This document shows positions 26,415-34,966 of a stretch of DNA of 64,000 bases, piece after piece (position 1 is the stretch's first letter; each line of letters opens with the position of its first letter). The translations under genes were made by a program, and so were the position numbers. Origin of the DNA: Caenibius sp. WL (GTDB lineage Bacteria > Pseudomonadota > Alphaproteobacteria > Sphingomonadales > Sphingomonadaceae); the NCBI RefSeq assembly GCF_019803445.1, contig NZ_CP081844.1:1066501-1130500 (forward strand), given 5' to 3'. Below the pieces are notes generated by a model that had not been told where the DNA came from, did no database searches, and saw only the letters and a program-made list of their open reading frames with translations.

Positions 26415-28946
26415 TCAGAAAGTGAGCCGAGCTTCGACCCCGTAAGTTCGCGGTTCATTGAAGTAGCCGGAAACGACATTCGCCACCCCGGCACCGGCCA
26501 GCGCATACTGGAAAGTTTCCCACTGGGTGTTGGTGAGGTTCTTGCCCCATAGGGACACGGCGACTTTGGAGCCGTTGCTTATTTCGAGATCGCCCAAGGT
26601 GATCCGGCCATTGAGCATGAAATAGGAGTCCGTCTTGGGGGAGCTGGCGCTGCCGGTGTAGAAGCTGCCCGAATAAACGGCATCGACATGAGTCGACAGC
26701 GTTGCGCCGTCAAACGGCGAAAAGACATGATCGAGAGCGATCGATGCGGAATTTTTAGGTGTGTAGAGCACCACGCCCTCTTCGATCAGCTTACTGTACG
26801 GATTGCGGTCTCCCGTAGCTTTCCATGACGTGTAGGCATAACTGCCCGTCAGAGTCAGTTCCCGTGTGAGACGTGCGGTGAGATCGACTTCCACGCCCTT
26901 AATTTTGGCAGGATCGGGGGCGTTCACCGTGGTTATGACCGAAGGTGAAGCCGGATTGGAGAAGTCCACCTGACGATCGTTGTATTTCGTGTGATAGGCG
27001 GCAATGTTGAGCCGCACACGGCGATCGAACAGTTCCGTTTTCGCGCCGATTTCCCAGCTCGACACTTCTTCCGCCCCAAATTTTTCGAAGTTGGGCGCGC
27101 GCGAGTTTGCGCCGCCCGCGCGATAGGCCCGGCCCCATTTTACGTAGGTGTTGATGGTGTCAGTCCAATCGAACGCGGCGGTGAAGGCCGGGTCCACCCG
27201 TTTCGAGGAGAAAGAAAAGGGAATGTTGATCACCGCGCCGGCAGCCCGGGTCCGTGCGCCGTGCTTGCTGTCATGCGTCCAGCGCAATCCGCCGGTCAGG
27301 TGCAGACGTTCGCCAAGGATCGGCGGCGTATAAGTGGCCTGGCCGAAGATTGCCCTTGATTTGGCGTGGAGCACACTTGCCCGTTCGGGAAAGTTGGCGG
27401 CGCTGAAGGATACCGGCAGCAACGTATACCCCGTGCCGTCCGAGTTGAAACGGGCGGAGAAGGGGGAATACGCCAGATCGTCGGCGTCTTCCTTGAAATA
27501 AAACCCACCAACGACGAATTTCAAATTCTCGAAACTGCCGAGCAGTTGGATTTCCTGGCTGAACTGATCCTGATGCATATCGGCATAACTGATGCGCGAG
27601 AATACGCTGCCGGGAGCATAGGCAAGGGTCAGGCCCCCACTGTTCGTATATTGATCCTGCGAGGTTTTGCGATAGGCCGAAATGGATCGCAGCGTCAGTT
27701 GATCGGTGACATTCCATGTCGCCTGAAGGCTATGACCGGACACTTTGCCGACGCTGGGTTCCATTGGGACACCAATCCGCGCGTCCCGCACCCTCTTCTT
27801 CTCAAGTGAGAACATTGGGGGCAGCTTGCCACCCGGCAGGAGAGACATGGTCTGATTATAACCGGCTGTCGAAGCATCGCGCGAAATATCGTAGGAATAG
27901 AGGACATTCAGGTTTGGTGCGGGTTCCCACATCACGCTCACCCGGACGCCACGACGATTGACCTCAGAGTAGTCCGAAGCGCCTGGAAGGGGGTTATCAA
28001 CCCAACCGTCGCGTTTGGTCCACACGCCATCCAGCTTGATGCTGAAGCCTGCGAATTCCGGCAGATTCAGATGCGCCTTGACGCTCCGGCCATTGAAATT
28101 GCTGATACCTGCCGTGAGATCGAGGCCCAGTTCCCCCGTGGGCTTCTTCGACACCATGCTGATCGCGCCGCCAACTGCGTTGCGCCCGAACAGCGTGCCC
28201 TGCGGGCCGCGCAACACTTCCATCCGTTCGAGATCGAACATTTCGGAGCCCAAGCCTTGAGAGCGGCCCAAATAGACCCCGTCGACGTAGATACCCACGG
28301 TTGGATCGCGGCTGATCATCGCCGCATCGCCCGGGTAGATGCCGCGCATAGTGACGGTGAGCGATGACGGGCGCGCCTGAAGCGGAATGATGCGCAACGA
28401 TGGCACGGCGCCGCTGGCAAAATCGCTCAACGTGGCCACGCCGCGTTTTTCGAGATCACCCGCACCAAGCACTGCAATGGAAATCGGTGTGCCCTGTAGC
28501 GATTCCTCGCGTTTTTGGGCCGTGACGATGATTTCCGCCAGTTGACCGGCGTCGCGGTCTGCGGGTTCGCTGGCGGTTATGGGCGCGGCGCTGCTGGTCG
28601 GTGTCGGCGGCGGAGTCTCGCTGGAAATCCGGCTGAGGCCCTCCGGCCGTTCGATCAGGATGACATTGTTTTGATGCCGGTACCTTAGCCCGGTATTCTG
28701 CAACAGCCTGTCGAGCGCGCCGTCCACGGTCATCGATCCGCGCACACCGCGTGCCGTGCGGCCCGCAACCATGTCCGGACTGAACAGAATCTGGCTGCGT
28801 GTCTGGACCGCCACGCGATTGAGCGCGCTGGCCAGGGGTTGCGGATCGATTTCGATGTGCACCGCCTGCGCGTAGGCCGCCGGTGCAACGCAGCACGCCA
28901 TGGCCACCGCGATCGCGCTCAAACTTGTCTTATGACTGATATGCAT
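26415..28946 (-). CDS. TonB-dependent transducer receptor with STN domain
   Basis: Outer-membrane receptor of 843 residues. Order: signal peptide (ending AYAQA, about 27), an STN/secretin signalling domain (about 28-105, IDPQPLASALNRVAVQTRSQ), a TonB box (EIIVTAQKRE, about 138), a plug (about 150-270, with VLRGPQGTLFGRNAVGGA) and a 22-strand barrel ending in a terminal Phe (GVEARLTF). The STN domain marks receptors that signal to a FecR/FecI pair, and exactly such a pair lies just upstream. The ligand is unknown; the neighbouring phosphatase hints at a phosphorylated compound. Confidence 0.93.
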   Translation of the reverse strand: MHISHKTSLSAIAVAMACCVAPAAYAQAVHIEIDPQPLASALNRVAVQTRSQILFSPDMVAGRTARGVRGSMTVDGALDRLLQNTGLRYRHQNNVILIERPEGLSRISSETPPPTPTSSAAPITASEPADRDAGQLAEIIVTAQKREESLQGTPISIAVLGAGDLEKRGVATLSDFASGAVPSLRIIPLQARPSSLTVTMRGIYPGDAAMISRDPTVGIYVDGVYLGRSQGLGSEMFDLERMEVLRGPQGTLFGRNAVGGAISMVSKKPTGELGLDLTAGISNFNGRSVKAHLNLPEFAGFSIKLDGVWTKRDGWVDNPLPGASDYSEVNRRGVRVSVMWEPAPNLNVLYSYDISRDASTAGYNQTMSLLPGGKLPPMFSLEKKRVRDARIGVPMEPSVGKVSGHSLQATWNVTDQLTLRSISAYRKTSQDQYTNSGGLTLAYAPGSVFSRISYADMHQDQFSQEIQLLGSFENLKFVVGGFYFKEDADDLAYSPFSARFNSDGTGYTLLPVSFSAANFPERASVLHAKSRAIFGQATYTPPILGERLHLTGGLRWTHDSKHGARTRAAGAVINIPFSFSSKRVDPAFTAAFDWTDTINTYVKWGRAYRAGGANSRAPNFEKFGAEEVSSWEIGAKTELFDRRVRLNIAAYHTKYNDRQVDFSNPASPSVITTVNAPDPAKIKGVEVDLTARLTRELTLTGSYAYTSWKATGDRNPYSKLIEEGVVLYTPKNSASIALDHVFSPFDGATLSTHVDAVYSGSFYTGSASSPKTDSYFMLNGRITLGDLEISNGSKVAVSLWGKNLTNTQWETFQYALAGAGVANVVSGYFNEPRTYGVEARLTF

Positions 28947-29013
28947 ATGTCCCCTCCGTCTTCTGAAGGGTATGATGCGGCCGGGGAATTTCCCCTCACC
29001 TCCTGACGCGACT

Positions 29014-30003
29014 TTATTTTGCGGTCGGGCCGATCAGGCGAATCTGCTTCTCATCCTGGCTTTCTATCCGGGCGATGCCATAGGCTTCGAGCGCGCGGGA
29101 GAAATCTTCGGCCATGCCGGAGCGGAAAGTGCCGCTGATCCTCTGCTGGCCGAGGCCAGGCCCGAGAACAAGAGTCCGCCTGGAAACCGCGTTGAACTCG
29201 GCCACCGCATCGGCCAGCCTGGTATCGTCGAAAACGATGAACCCCTCGGTCCAGGCGAGCGCATGGTCAACAGGCGCGCGCTGGACGGCCCAGCCTTTCC
29301 GGTCCGCTGACAGCTCGGTTCCCGGGAGCATGTCGATGGTTTTGCGCGCCGCCAGCGTATGCGCCGGTTCAAGTTTTACGCGGACTTTCCCTTCGGTGAG
29401 CAGGACTTTCATGCCTTCCTTGCGCCCGTCGACGGAAAAGGCGGTGCCCACGGCATAGACCGATCCCAGGCCCGTATGGACGACGAAAGGCCGGGCGGGG
29501 TCCTTGGCTACGGCAAAATAGGCCCGCCCCTGACGCAGGAACACTTGCCGCTTGTCCTTATTGAAGCGGACGGCAATCTTCGTGTTCCCGTCCAGAACCA
29601 ACTGGCTGCCATCTTCCAGCGTGGCATATTGCCGCTGGTTCGCAGCTGTCGTCAGGATTTTCTCTGGCTGTGGGCCGTTGTTGACCATGCCGGGCATGGT
29701 GAAAAGCAGCAGCGCAACCGCAACGGCGGCAACAATTGCGGCGGCGATAGGCAAAAGTGTGCGGAGAGGGGGTTTGCTTGCCCTTTGCAGCGCCGCCGTT
29801 CTGGCTTTGAACACCACCGGATCGTCCGCCCAATGGCTAAGGCCTTCGTAAGCGTGGGACAGGGCTTGGAAATCCGCGCGATTGGCCGGGTTTTCCAGCC
29901 ACGCATCAAACTGGCGCTGGTCCGCAGCCGTCATCCGGCCCGAGCGCAGTCTGGCCAGCCATGCGGATGAATCCCGATCCGTGATCACGTCCAAATCCAT
30001 CAT
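29014..30003 (-). CDS. FecR-type anti-sigma / sigma regulator
   Basis: Cytoplasmic-membrane signal relay of 329 residues. A DUF4880-like N-terminus (about 10-60, WLARLRSGRMTAADQRQFDAW) binds the sigma factor. One membrane helix sits at about 85-107 (IAAAIVAAVAVALLLF), then the periplasmic FecR domain (about 130-230, YATLEDGSQLVLDGNTKIAV) and a C-terminal STN-binding region. The ATG shares bases with the stop of the sigma gene (TGATG), so the two are coupled. It lies 67 bp upstream of the TonB transducer. Confidence 0.92.
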   Translation of the reverse strand: MMDLDVITDRDSSAWLARLRSGRMTAADQRQFDAWLENPANRADFQALSHAYEGLSHWADDPVVFKARTAALQRASKPPLRTLLPIAAAIVAAVAVALLLFTMPGMVNNGPQPEKILTTAANQRQYATLEDGSQLVLDGNTKIAVRFNKDKRQVFLRQGRAYFAVAKDPARPFVVHTGLGSVYAVGTAFSVDGRKEGMKVLLTEGKVRVKLEPAHTLAARKTIDMLPGTELSADRKGWAVQRAPVDHALAWTEGFIVFDDTRLADAVAEFNAVSRRTLVLGPGLGQQRISGTFRSGMAEDFSRALEAYGIARIESQDEKQIRLIGPTAK

Positions 30004-30512
30004 CAGCGGGTGCTCGCTGCGCGCGACAGCAGGCGTAGCGCCTTTATCATGTGTTTTTCTACCGCGCTTAACGAAATGTCAAAATGCTGCGCGATCTCCG
30101 TATAAGTCATGTCTTCGAAGCGGTGGAGCAGGAACACGTCGCGGGTACGCCGCGGCAGCCCCATGATATCCTGCATGACCGCGCGCAGTTCCTCCTGCGA
30201 CGCCAGAATGCGGTCGGGCGGGAACGCGGTATGGTCCGGCACTTCCAGCGCGGCGTCGTCGGGGTAGGATTGCCACCGCTGTTGCCGGCCACGTGCCAGA
30301 ACGAGATTGGAAGCGATCCGGAAAACGTAGGCGGACAGATTGCCGATCGAGGTCTGCGGTTGCGATTTCGCAAGATTCAGGAAGACATCCTGCAGCAGGT
30401 CGTCGACATCGCCGGCAGGCACCTTGCGCGCCACATAACGCCGCAGCGCCATGCGAAGCCTTACCGCTTCGGGCGCCATCTTGGCGATATTATCGACTGG
30501 CCTTTCCGCCAT
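30003..30512 (-). CDS. ECF RNA polymerase sigma factor (FecI-like)
   Basis: A 169-residue ECF sigma factor. Region 2 is at about 25-80 (VDDLLQDVFLNLAKSQ, LSAYVFRIASNLVLARGR) and region 4 at about 108-160 (LPRRTRDVFLLHRFEDMT, EIAQHFDISLSAVEKHM, a clear helix-turn-helix). I chose the ATG at 30512 (MAERPVDN), with GGAAG about 6 nt upstream; the frame extends 17 codons further. With the FecR and receptor genes it forms a cell-surface signalling cassette that switches on its own receptor when ligand is bound. Confidence 0.92.
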   Translation of the reverse strand: MAERPVDNIAKMAPEAVRLRMALRRYVARKVPAGDVDDLLQDVFLNLAKSQPQTSIGNLSAYVFRIASNLVLARGRQQRWQSYPDDAALEVPDHTAFPPDRILASQEELRAVMQDIMGLPRRTRDVFLLHRFEDMTYTEIAQHFDISLSAVEKHMIKALRLLSRAASTR

Positions 30513-30609
30513 GCCATGCTTCCTGCCCGCTATGGCCGCCCGCTGCCCCGATTGCCCGGTCACCTGGCGGCGTGGCGATCTGGGGCGGGTGCGACCTACG
30601 GGCTGGCGA

Positions 30610-31116
30610 TCAGCCCGCCGAACGGGCGGAGCGGGCCGCCAGCTTCTTGCCGCCGAACACGAGCGCGCCCGTATATGCGGCGGCCACGATTACCGCGCAG
30701 GCCATGGCCCACAGCGTCGTGTCATTGTGTAGAGCGGGAATGCTGCCGACAGTCAGGAACAGCATGAATGCATAGTTTATCAGGACCGGAAGCCATTTCA
30801 TGATGATGGCGTAAATGGCCAGCAACACCAGCAGCGCGGCGATAGCCACGCCCGCCGTTTCTCCCAGCGACGCCGGAAGTGCGGTGAGAGCGTAGGCCAG
30901 CGCCAGACCGCCAAGCGAACCTATCAGCGAGGGCAGGAACTTGTCCGCTTCCGCATGGAACAGGCCTGTCCAGTAGAGTGCGAACAGGAACCCGGCATAA
31001 AGTGCGGGCAATTGCAGCAGGATGCCGATTCCGACCAGCACGGCAACCACCCCGACAACCCCGGCGAGAACGAACAGACCTTTGAGCGGAGTCAGCCGTG
31101 CGTTTTCAGCATCCAT
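30610..31116 (-). CDS. Small polytopic membrane protein of unknown function
   Basis: A 168-residue protein with five or more hydrophobic helices: GLFVLAGVVGVVAVLVGIGIL, LYAGFLFALYWTGLF, LIGSLGGLALAYALTAL, VAIAALLVLLAIYAIIM and TTLWAMACAVIVAAAYTGAL. I do not recognise the family. It lies upstream of the sigma factor on the same strand (47 bp to the long sigma frame, 97 bp to the chosen start) and could share a transcript with it, but the gap makes this uncertain. The 204 bp to the divergent AraC gene presumably carry both promoters. Confidence 0.7.
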   Translation of the reverse strand: MDAENARLTPLKGLFVLAGVVGVVAVLVGIGILLQLPALYAGFLFALYWTGLFHAEADKFLPSLIGSLGGLALAYALTALPASLGETAGVAIAALLVLLAIYAIIMKWLPVLINYAFMLFLTVGSIPALHNDTTLWAMACAVIVAAAYTGALVFGGKKLAARSARSAG

Positions 31117-31320
31117 GAACCTATATCTCCCAAGCTGCCGATATCCTATCCATCCGGTGCTGTCCGCGCTGGCTGAATGATCGGGCTTTATGATGTTTTT
31201 CTTATTCGTGGACTTCGATCTATAAATGGCCGGGATACCGCGTCAAGCGCGCCGGCGTGTCATGGGTGTTGTCCTGCCGGGCGGGGCGTCTCTATTATTG
31301 GTTCCGGGAGAGCGTGAGAC

Positions 31321-32379
31321 GTGGCGATGGCACTGTTTGAGATGCCTTTGACGGTTCCGGCCAACTTGTTGCAGCCCATGCTGCGCGACCTTCACGCCTA
31401 TGCTCCGTCAATTGCGCGCCAGATCGATTTTCCAGGGGGCGAGCGGCAATTTCTTGCTTTGCTGCGAGGCGATATCCTGGCGCTTGCGCGCGCGGATTTC
31501 GTGCATGTTTATGGCCTGTGCACGCGCCTGCTCGAACAGGTGGCCCGGCGGGACTGGTCGCGGACGGGCAACCGGGAAAAGGCGCTTGAAGCGTTTCTGT
31601 CCTATGTGATCGCCGCAAGTACGGTGGGCGATGCATGCCGCAGAGCGATCGATTTCAACGAATTTCTGGAGGATCGGGGCTATTCGCTGGCGCTCGAAAC
31701 GATTGGGGCTACCGCGCGTCTCAAGCTCGACCTGACGCCTCTGGTCGAACAGGCTCCGCCATCGCTCGTGGTGGCCAATGTGCTGTTCTATCACAATATC
31801 CTGTCTTGGCTGGGGGCGGAACCGATCGATCTGGTGGAGATCGGCCTTGCCCTGCCCGAGCCGCAATGCCCGGATCCGGGAATAGCCGTTCTCAAAGCGC
31901 CGGTGCGTTACGGCGGTGGTGAAAGCTATCTCGCGTTCAGAGCGGACAATCTTGCGCGCAAAGTGCGGCATTCGCAGCGCGATCTGGACGGTGTCATGGA
32001 GTTGATTGCTTACGATCCGCTCCTTTTCATGCGCGGAGCGGGATCGATGGCGGCATCCATCCGGGCCTGGTTCGAGCAGCTGGCACAGGAAGGGCATCGC
32101 CTGCCCGATAGCGGAGCGACGGCCCACCATTTCGGCATCAGCGCGTCTACCCTTTCGCGGCGGCTGCGGGACGAGGATACGTCGTTCCTCACCGTGAAAT
32201 CCGAATGCCGGAAGGAAATCGCGAAAACGCTGCTGGGCAGGAGCGGGATGAGCATGGCCGAGATCGCCCGCCGGCTGGGTTTCCACGATGCGCGCAGTTT
32301 CCGCCGGGCCTTCGCGCAATGGACAGGGCTGTTACCGTCCGATTTCCGGGAGCAGGCCCGGCGTCCGGGCAACGGATAA
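31321..32379 (+). CDS. AraC-family regulator with arabinose-binding-type N-domain
   Basis: Transcription regulator of 352 residues. The N-terminal two thirds fit the OruR/ArgR/MmsR-type ligand domain (PF12625-like; FLEDRGYSLALETIGATARL). The C-terminal AraC DNA-binding domain has two helix-turn-helices (ATAHHFGISASTLSRRLRDE and MSMAEIARRLGFHDARSFRR). It starts with GTG at 31321 behind GGGAGAG; an ATG at 31327 is also possible. It lies 151 bp before the dioxygenase gene on the same strand and may control it. Confidence 0.88.
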   Translation: MAMALFEMPLTVPANLLQPMLRDLHAYAPSIARQIDFPGGERQFLALLRGDILALARADFVHVYGLCTRLLEQVARRDWSRTGNREKALEAFLSYVIAASTVGDACRRAIDFNEFLEDRGYSLALETIGATARLKLDLTPLVEQAPPSLVVANVLFYHNILSWLGAEPIDLVEIGLALPEPQCPDPGIAVLKAPVRYGGGESYLAFRADNLARKVRHSQRDLDGVMELIAYDPLLFMRGAGSMAASIRAWFEQLAQEGHRLPDSGATAHHFGISASTLSRRLRDEDTSFLTVKSECRKEIAKTLLGRSGMSMAEIARRLGFHDARSFRRAFAQWTGLLPSDFREQARRPGNG

Positions 32380-32530
32380 TCAGCTATCCAGCGTCTTGGG
32401 TGCGTCGCCAGCCGTTTGTTTGACCTGAAATGTCCCCCTGTGGGTGAAATCATGCTCTCCCCCATACAGCCATAAGGCTGCATTCTGTGTCGGATAATGA
32501 GGAATGCGCCTGCAATTCCGGGAGAGCGAA

Positions 32531-33799
32531 ATGACCGAATTTCAGATCAAGCGTGACATCAACGTCGGGTCCGCACGCAGCATGGGTCTCCCGCCGGTGG
32601 ACTTCAAGGCGATGCATGAAATCGTCCTACCCTATCGGCTGCGGCGGGGTGTCAGCGACAAGATCGCCTGGGACGTGGCGCATGCGGCGCCGATTGCCAT
32701 CCAGACACCGGAAGGGCTGGCCTACAGTTATGTCTGCCAGGGAAACGGGGTGCGTATCGTTCCGGGTGTGGTGGCCGATGCGGAACTGGTGATCGAAATG
32801 TCCGCCGACAGCTGGCAGAATTATTACTACGAGCTGCGCACCCGCTTCGGCCTGCTTTACGAAGAAGCTGTCCGGTTTGTGCGCGGCAATTTCCGCCAGT
32901 GGGACGCGTGGGAACCGGCCCTGCGCTGCCTTTACAGCGGCACTCCTATTTATGATCCCAAATCGCTGGATTTGCGTGATCTTGACGGTTCGCCGCTCGA
33001 TATCCGCAAATCGTTCAACCGCGATGACGATCCGCGGGCCATGTCGCATTTCCTGCGCACGGCAGGCTACCTGCATGTGCGATCCGCCTTTTCGGCCGAC
33101 GAGATCGCGCGCCTTTCGGATGAGACCGACCGGCTGCGCGACAATTCGGTGGAGGGCGACGTCTTTTCCCGCTGGTCGGCTGACGAGAAAGGCGTCAAAA
33201 AAGTCTGGGATTTGCACTATATGGCGCTCCAGTCGACGCTGATCGCGGAGCTGGATCGGCACCCGATGGTGACATTCCTCAACGGCCTGTCGGAGGAGGA
33301 TCTGATCCCATCCTACGATCGGGACAACGGCACTCATGCCATTATCAGGGAATTCACCGGCGGGGAGAATTCGGATTCCACTTATATGCTGGGCTGGCAT
33401 CAGGATTGTGGGCTTGGCGGTTGCCCGATCACCTGCCCGCGCATTCAGATCGGTATTCAGCTCGATGCGGCGACATCGGAAAGCTCACAGCTCTATTTCC
33501 TCGCCGGAAGCGCGGGCCGGACGTGCCATGACCAGTTTTCGGAAGCGGAATGGGAACGATTGCCGGTGGTCACATTCGAAACGCAGCCCGGAGATGTCAC
33601 GGTGCATTTCGGCTGTATTCTGCATGCGGCGCCCAAGGCCAATGGCCCGCTGCGCCGCCGCACGATCTACACCCGCTTCATGAATCCCATGTCGCGGACT
33701 TTGCTGGACCGGTTCATGACGTTCGATCAGGTTATCCCGCATATGGACCGCATGCCCAGCGTCGACGAGATGGCGGGGAAAGTGGAAGCGCAGGGGTAG
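32531..33799 (+). CDS. Phytanoyl-CoA dioxygenase (PhyH)-like, possible SCP2-like N-domain
   Basis: A predicted Fe(II)/2-oxoglutarate hydroxylase of 422 residues. I chose the ATG at 32531 (MTEFQIKRD) behind GGGAGAG; the frame opens at 32504. The PhyH double-stranded beta helix spans about 170-390. Iron ligands are His290 and Asp292 (WHQDCG) and His365 (LHAAP); Arg376/377 (RRRTIY) suits 2-oxoglutarate. Residues about 20-140 are an extra domain with ADAELVIEMSADSWQNYY, which resembles sterol-carrier-protein-2 folds; that match is by eye only. Family members hydroxylate acyl-CoAs, small metabolites or lipids; the substrate is unknown. Confidence 0.82.
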   Translation: MTEFQIKRDINVGSARSMGLPPVDFKAMHEIVLPYRLRRGVSDKIAWDVAHAAPIAIQTPEGLAYSYVCQGNGVRIVPGVVADAELVIEMSADSWQNYYYELRTRFGLLYEEAVRFVRGNFRQWDAWEPALRCLYSGTPIYDPKSLDLRDLDGSPLDIRKSFNRDDDPRAMSHFLRTAGYLHVRSAFSADEIARLSDETDRLRDNSVEGDVFSRWSADEKGVKKVWDLHYMALQSTLIAELDRHPMVTFLNGLSEEDLIPSYDRDNGTHAIIREFTGGENSDSTYMLGWHQDCGLGGCPITCPRIQIGIQLDAATSESSQLYFLAGSAGRTCHDQFSEAEWERLPVVTFETQPGDVTVHFGCILHAAPKANGPLRRRTIYTRFMNPMSRTLLDRFMTFDQVIPHMDRMPSVDEMAGKVEAQG

Positions 33800-33849
33800 G
33801 CGGGCCCCGGCTGGCGGCTTCCCGAAGGCTTCTGGGAGAGCATGGGGGG

Positions 33850-33906
33850 CCGCGATGCAGGGATGGTTCAGGCCATGTGCAACGGCCTTTCATCCCCGCA
33901 TCGCGG
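33850..33906. terminator. Long hairpin between convergent genes
   Basis: CCGCGATGC (33850-33858) pairs with GCATCGCGG (33898-33906). An inner GGGATG/CATCCC stem and an AGGCC/GGCCT stem extend it. It lies between the ends of the dioxygenase gene and the minus-strand secreted protein gene. There is no T-run, so it may block transcription both ways or protect 3' ends. Confidence 0.6.
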
Positions 33907-33912
33907 ATGGTT

Positions 33913-34650
33913 CTAGCAGGTGGGAACGCGCGATTTGCCCGCCACTTTGTACGTGCCGTCCGCGCCCCGGACGTAGCGTTCGCTGAAAGTCCGCGTACCG
34001 GTATAAGTCACTGTGAAGCTGCGGCCTTTTTCCGCTGCGGTGATCTGGCCTTTCACCACGGTGCTGTTGGTTTCCCTGGCCCCCTCGTCAGTGTAATAGA
34101 TGGGGATGCTGGCGATTTCGGCCGGGCCGGTGGCGGCCAGTTCGGTCAGGACCGCGAAGGCGCAGCTATAGCCCTGCCAGGTGCCGCCGCCTTCGGTGTA
34201 GAGGACGGGGGCGGCTGCGATCGCCTCGCTCCATCCCCAATACAGCGCCGGATTGCCGAACGTTCCGCTGGTACCCACGTCGAGCCATTCGCCGGTGACG
34301 GTATAACGGGCGCCCTTGCGTTCAAGATAATGCACCGAATTGAGGCCCGAACAGGCATGGCCCGTGCATTCGCTGGCCCCGGTGCTGACCAGCGCGGTCT
34401 TGCCGCCGGGCAGGGGGATGAGAGCCAGGGGGACATACGTATAAGTCGTTTCGTCCACCGTGCGATCGGCTTCGTTCTTGAGATTCTCACCGAAAGCGGC
34501 CCAGAATGCTTCCGGCGTTCCAGCGGGCACGGTGTCACGGTCGACATCCTGCACTTCGATGATGGAGGCGGGGGCGGTTTGCTCCGCACCCGCTGCCGGG
34601 GTGGCAAAAGCCAGAACTGTGCATGAAACGCCGACGAATCTTTTCATCAT
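33913..34650 (-). CDS. Secreted hypothetical protein
   Basis: A 245-residue protein. I chose the ATG at 34650 (MMKRFVGVSCTVLAFATPAAGAEQ), which has GGGAAGAC before it and opens a good signal peptide; the frame stays open 55 codons upstream without support. The mature part has Cys pairs (ECTGHAC, a final PTC), suggesting periplasmic disulfides, and ends in beta-rich repeats (GRSFTVTYTGTRTFSERYV). I do not recognise the family. It stands alone, convergent with the dioxygenase gene and divergent from the PQQ dehydrogenase. Confidence 0.7.
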   Translation of the reverse strand: MMKRFVGVSCTVLAFATPAAGAEQTAPASIIEVQDVDRDTVPAGTPEAFWAAFGENLKNEADRTVDETTYTYVPLALIPLPGGKTALVSTGASECTGHACSGLNSVHYLERKGARYTVTGEWLDVGTSGTFGNPALYWGWSEAIAAAPVLYTEGGGTWQGYSCAFAVLTELAATGPAEIASIPIYYTDEGARETNSTVVKGQITAAEKGRSFTVTYTGTRTFSERYVRGADGTYKVAGKSRVPTC

Positions 34651-34966
34651 GTCTTCCCATCCGCTGAACCGGAGCCGCGCAGTAGCGTGGACCGTTTCGC
34701 TGCTAGATGAACGAAGCGATTGCCGCAAGAATCGGTTGGCAAACAGCCTGTTGAGAGCAAGAAATTGCCGATTCCGGGGTGCTTGAACAAGCAACCGTAA
34801 CATCCGGCCCGACAACGTTCTGTTTGTGAGGCTGTGCGGTTCGCAAAGCTGTCGATCCGGTTCAGGTTTTGCGCGACAGTCTCGATGAGCATGAGCAAGG
34901 CGGATGCCAAAATACTTGCGTTGCGGATAGGCTGCGTTTCTAAGGGCGGCGAAACGGAGGTTTGGG
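34651..34966. promoter_or_regulatory. Divergent intergenic region
   Basis: About 316 bp between a secreted protein gene (minus) and the PQQ dehydrogenase (plus). I see no gene and no clear operator. A CGGAGG ribosome binding site precedes the dehydrogenase ATG by 7 nt. Promoters for both genes must lie here. Confidence 0.4.

Noticed and set aside
34647-34910. 87-codon minus-strand frame in a divergent intergenic region
   Set aside because: It overlaps the start and upstream region of the secreted protein gene in another frame and has no feature of its own.
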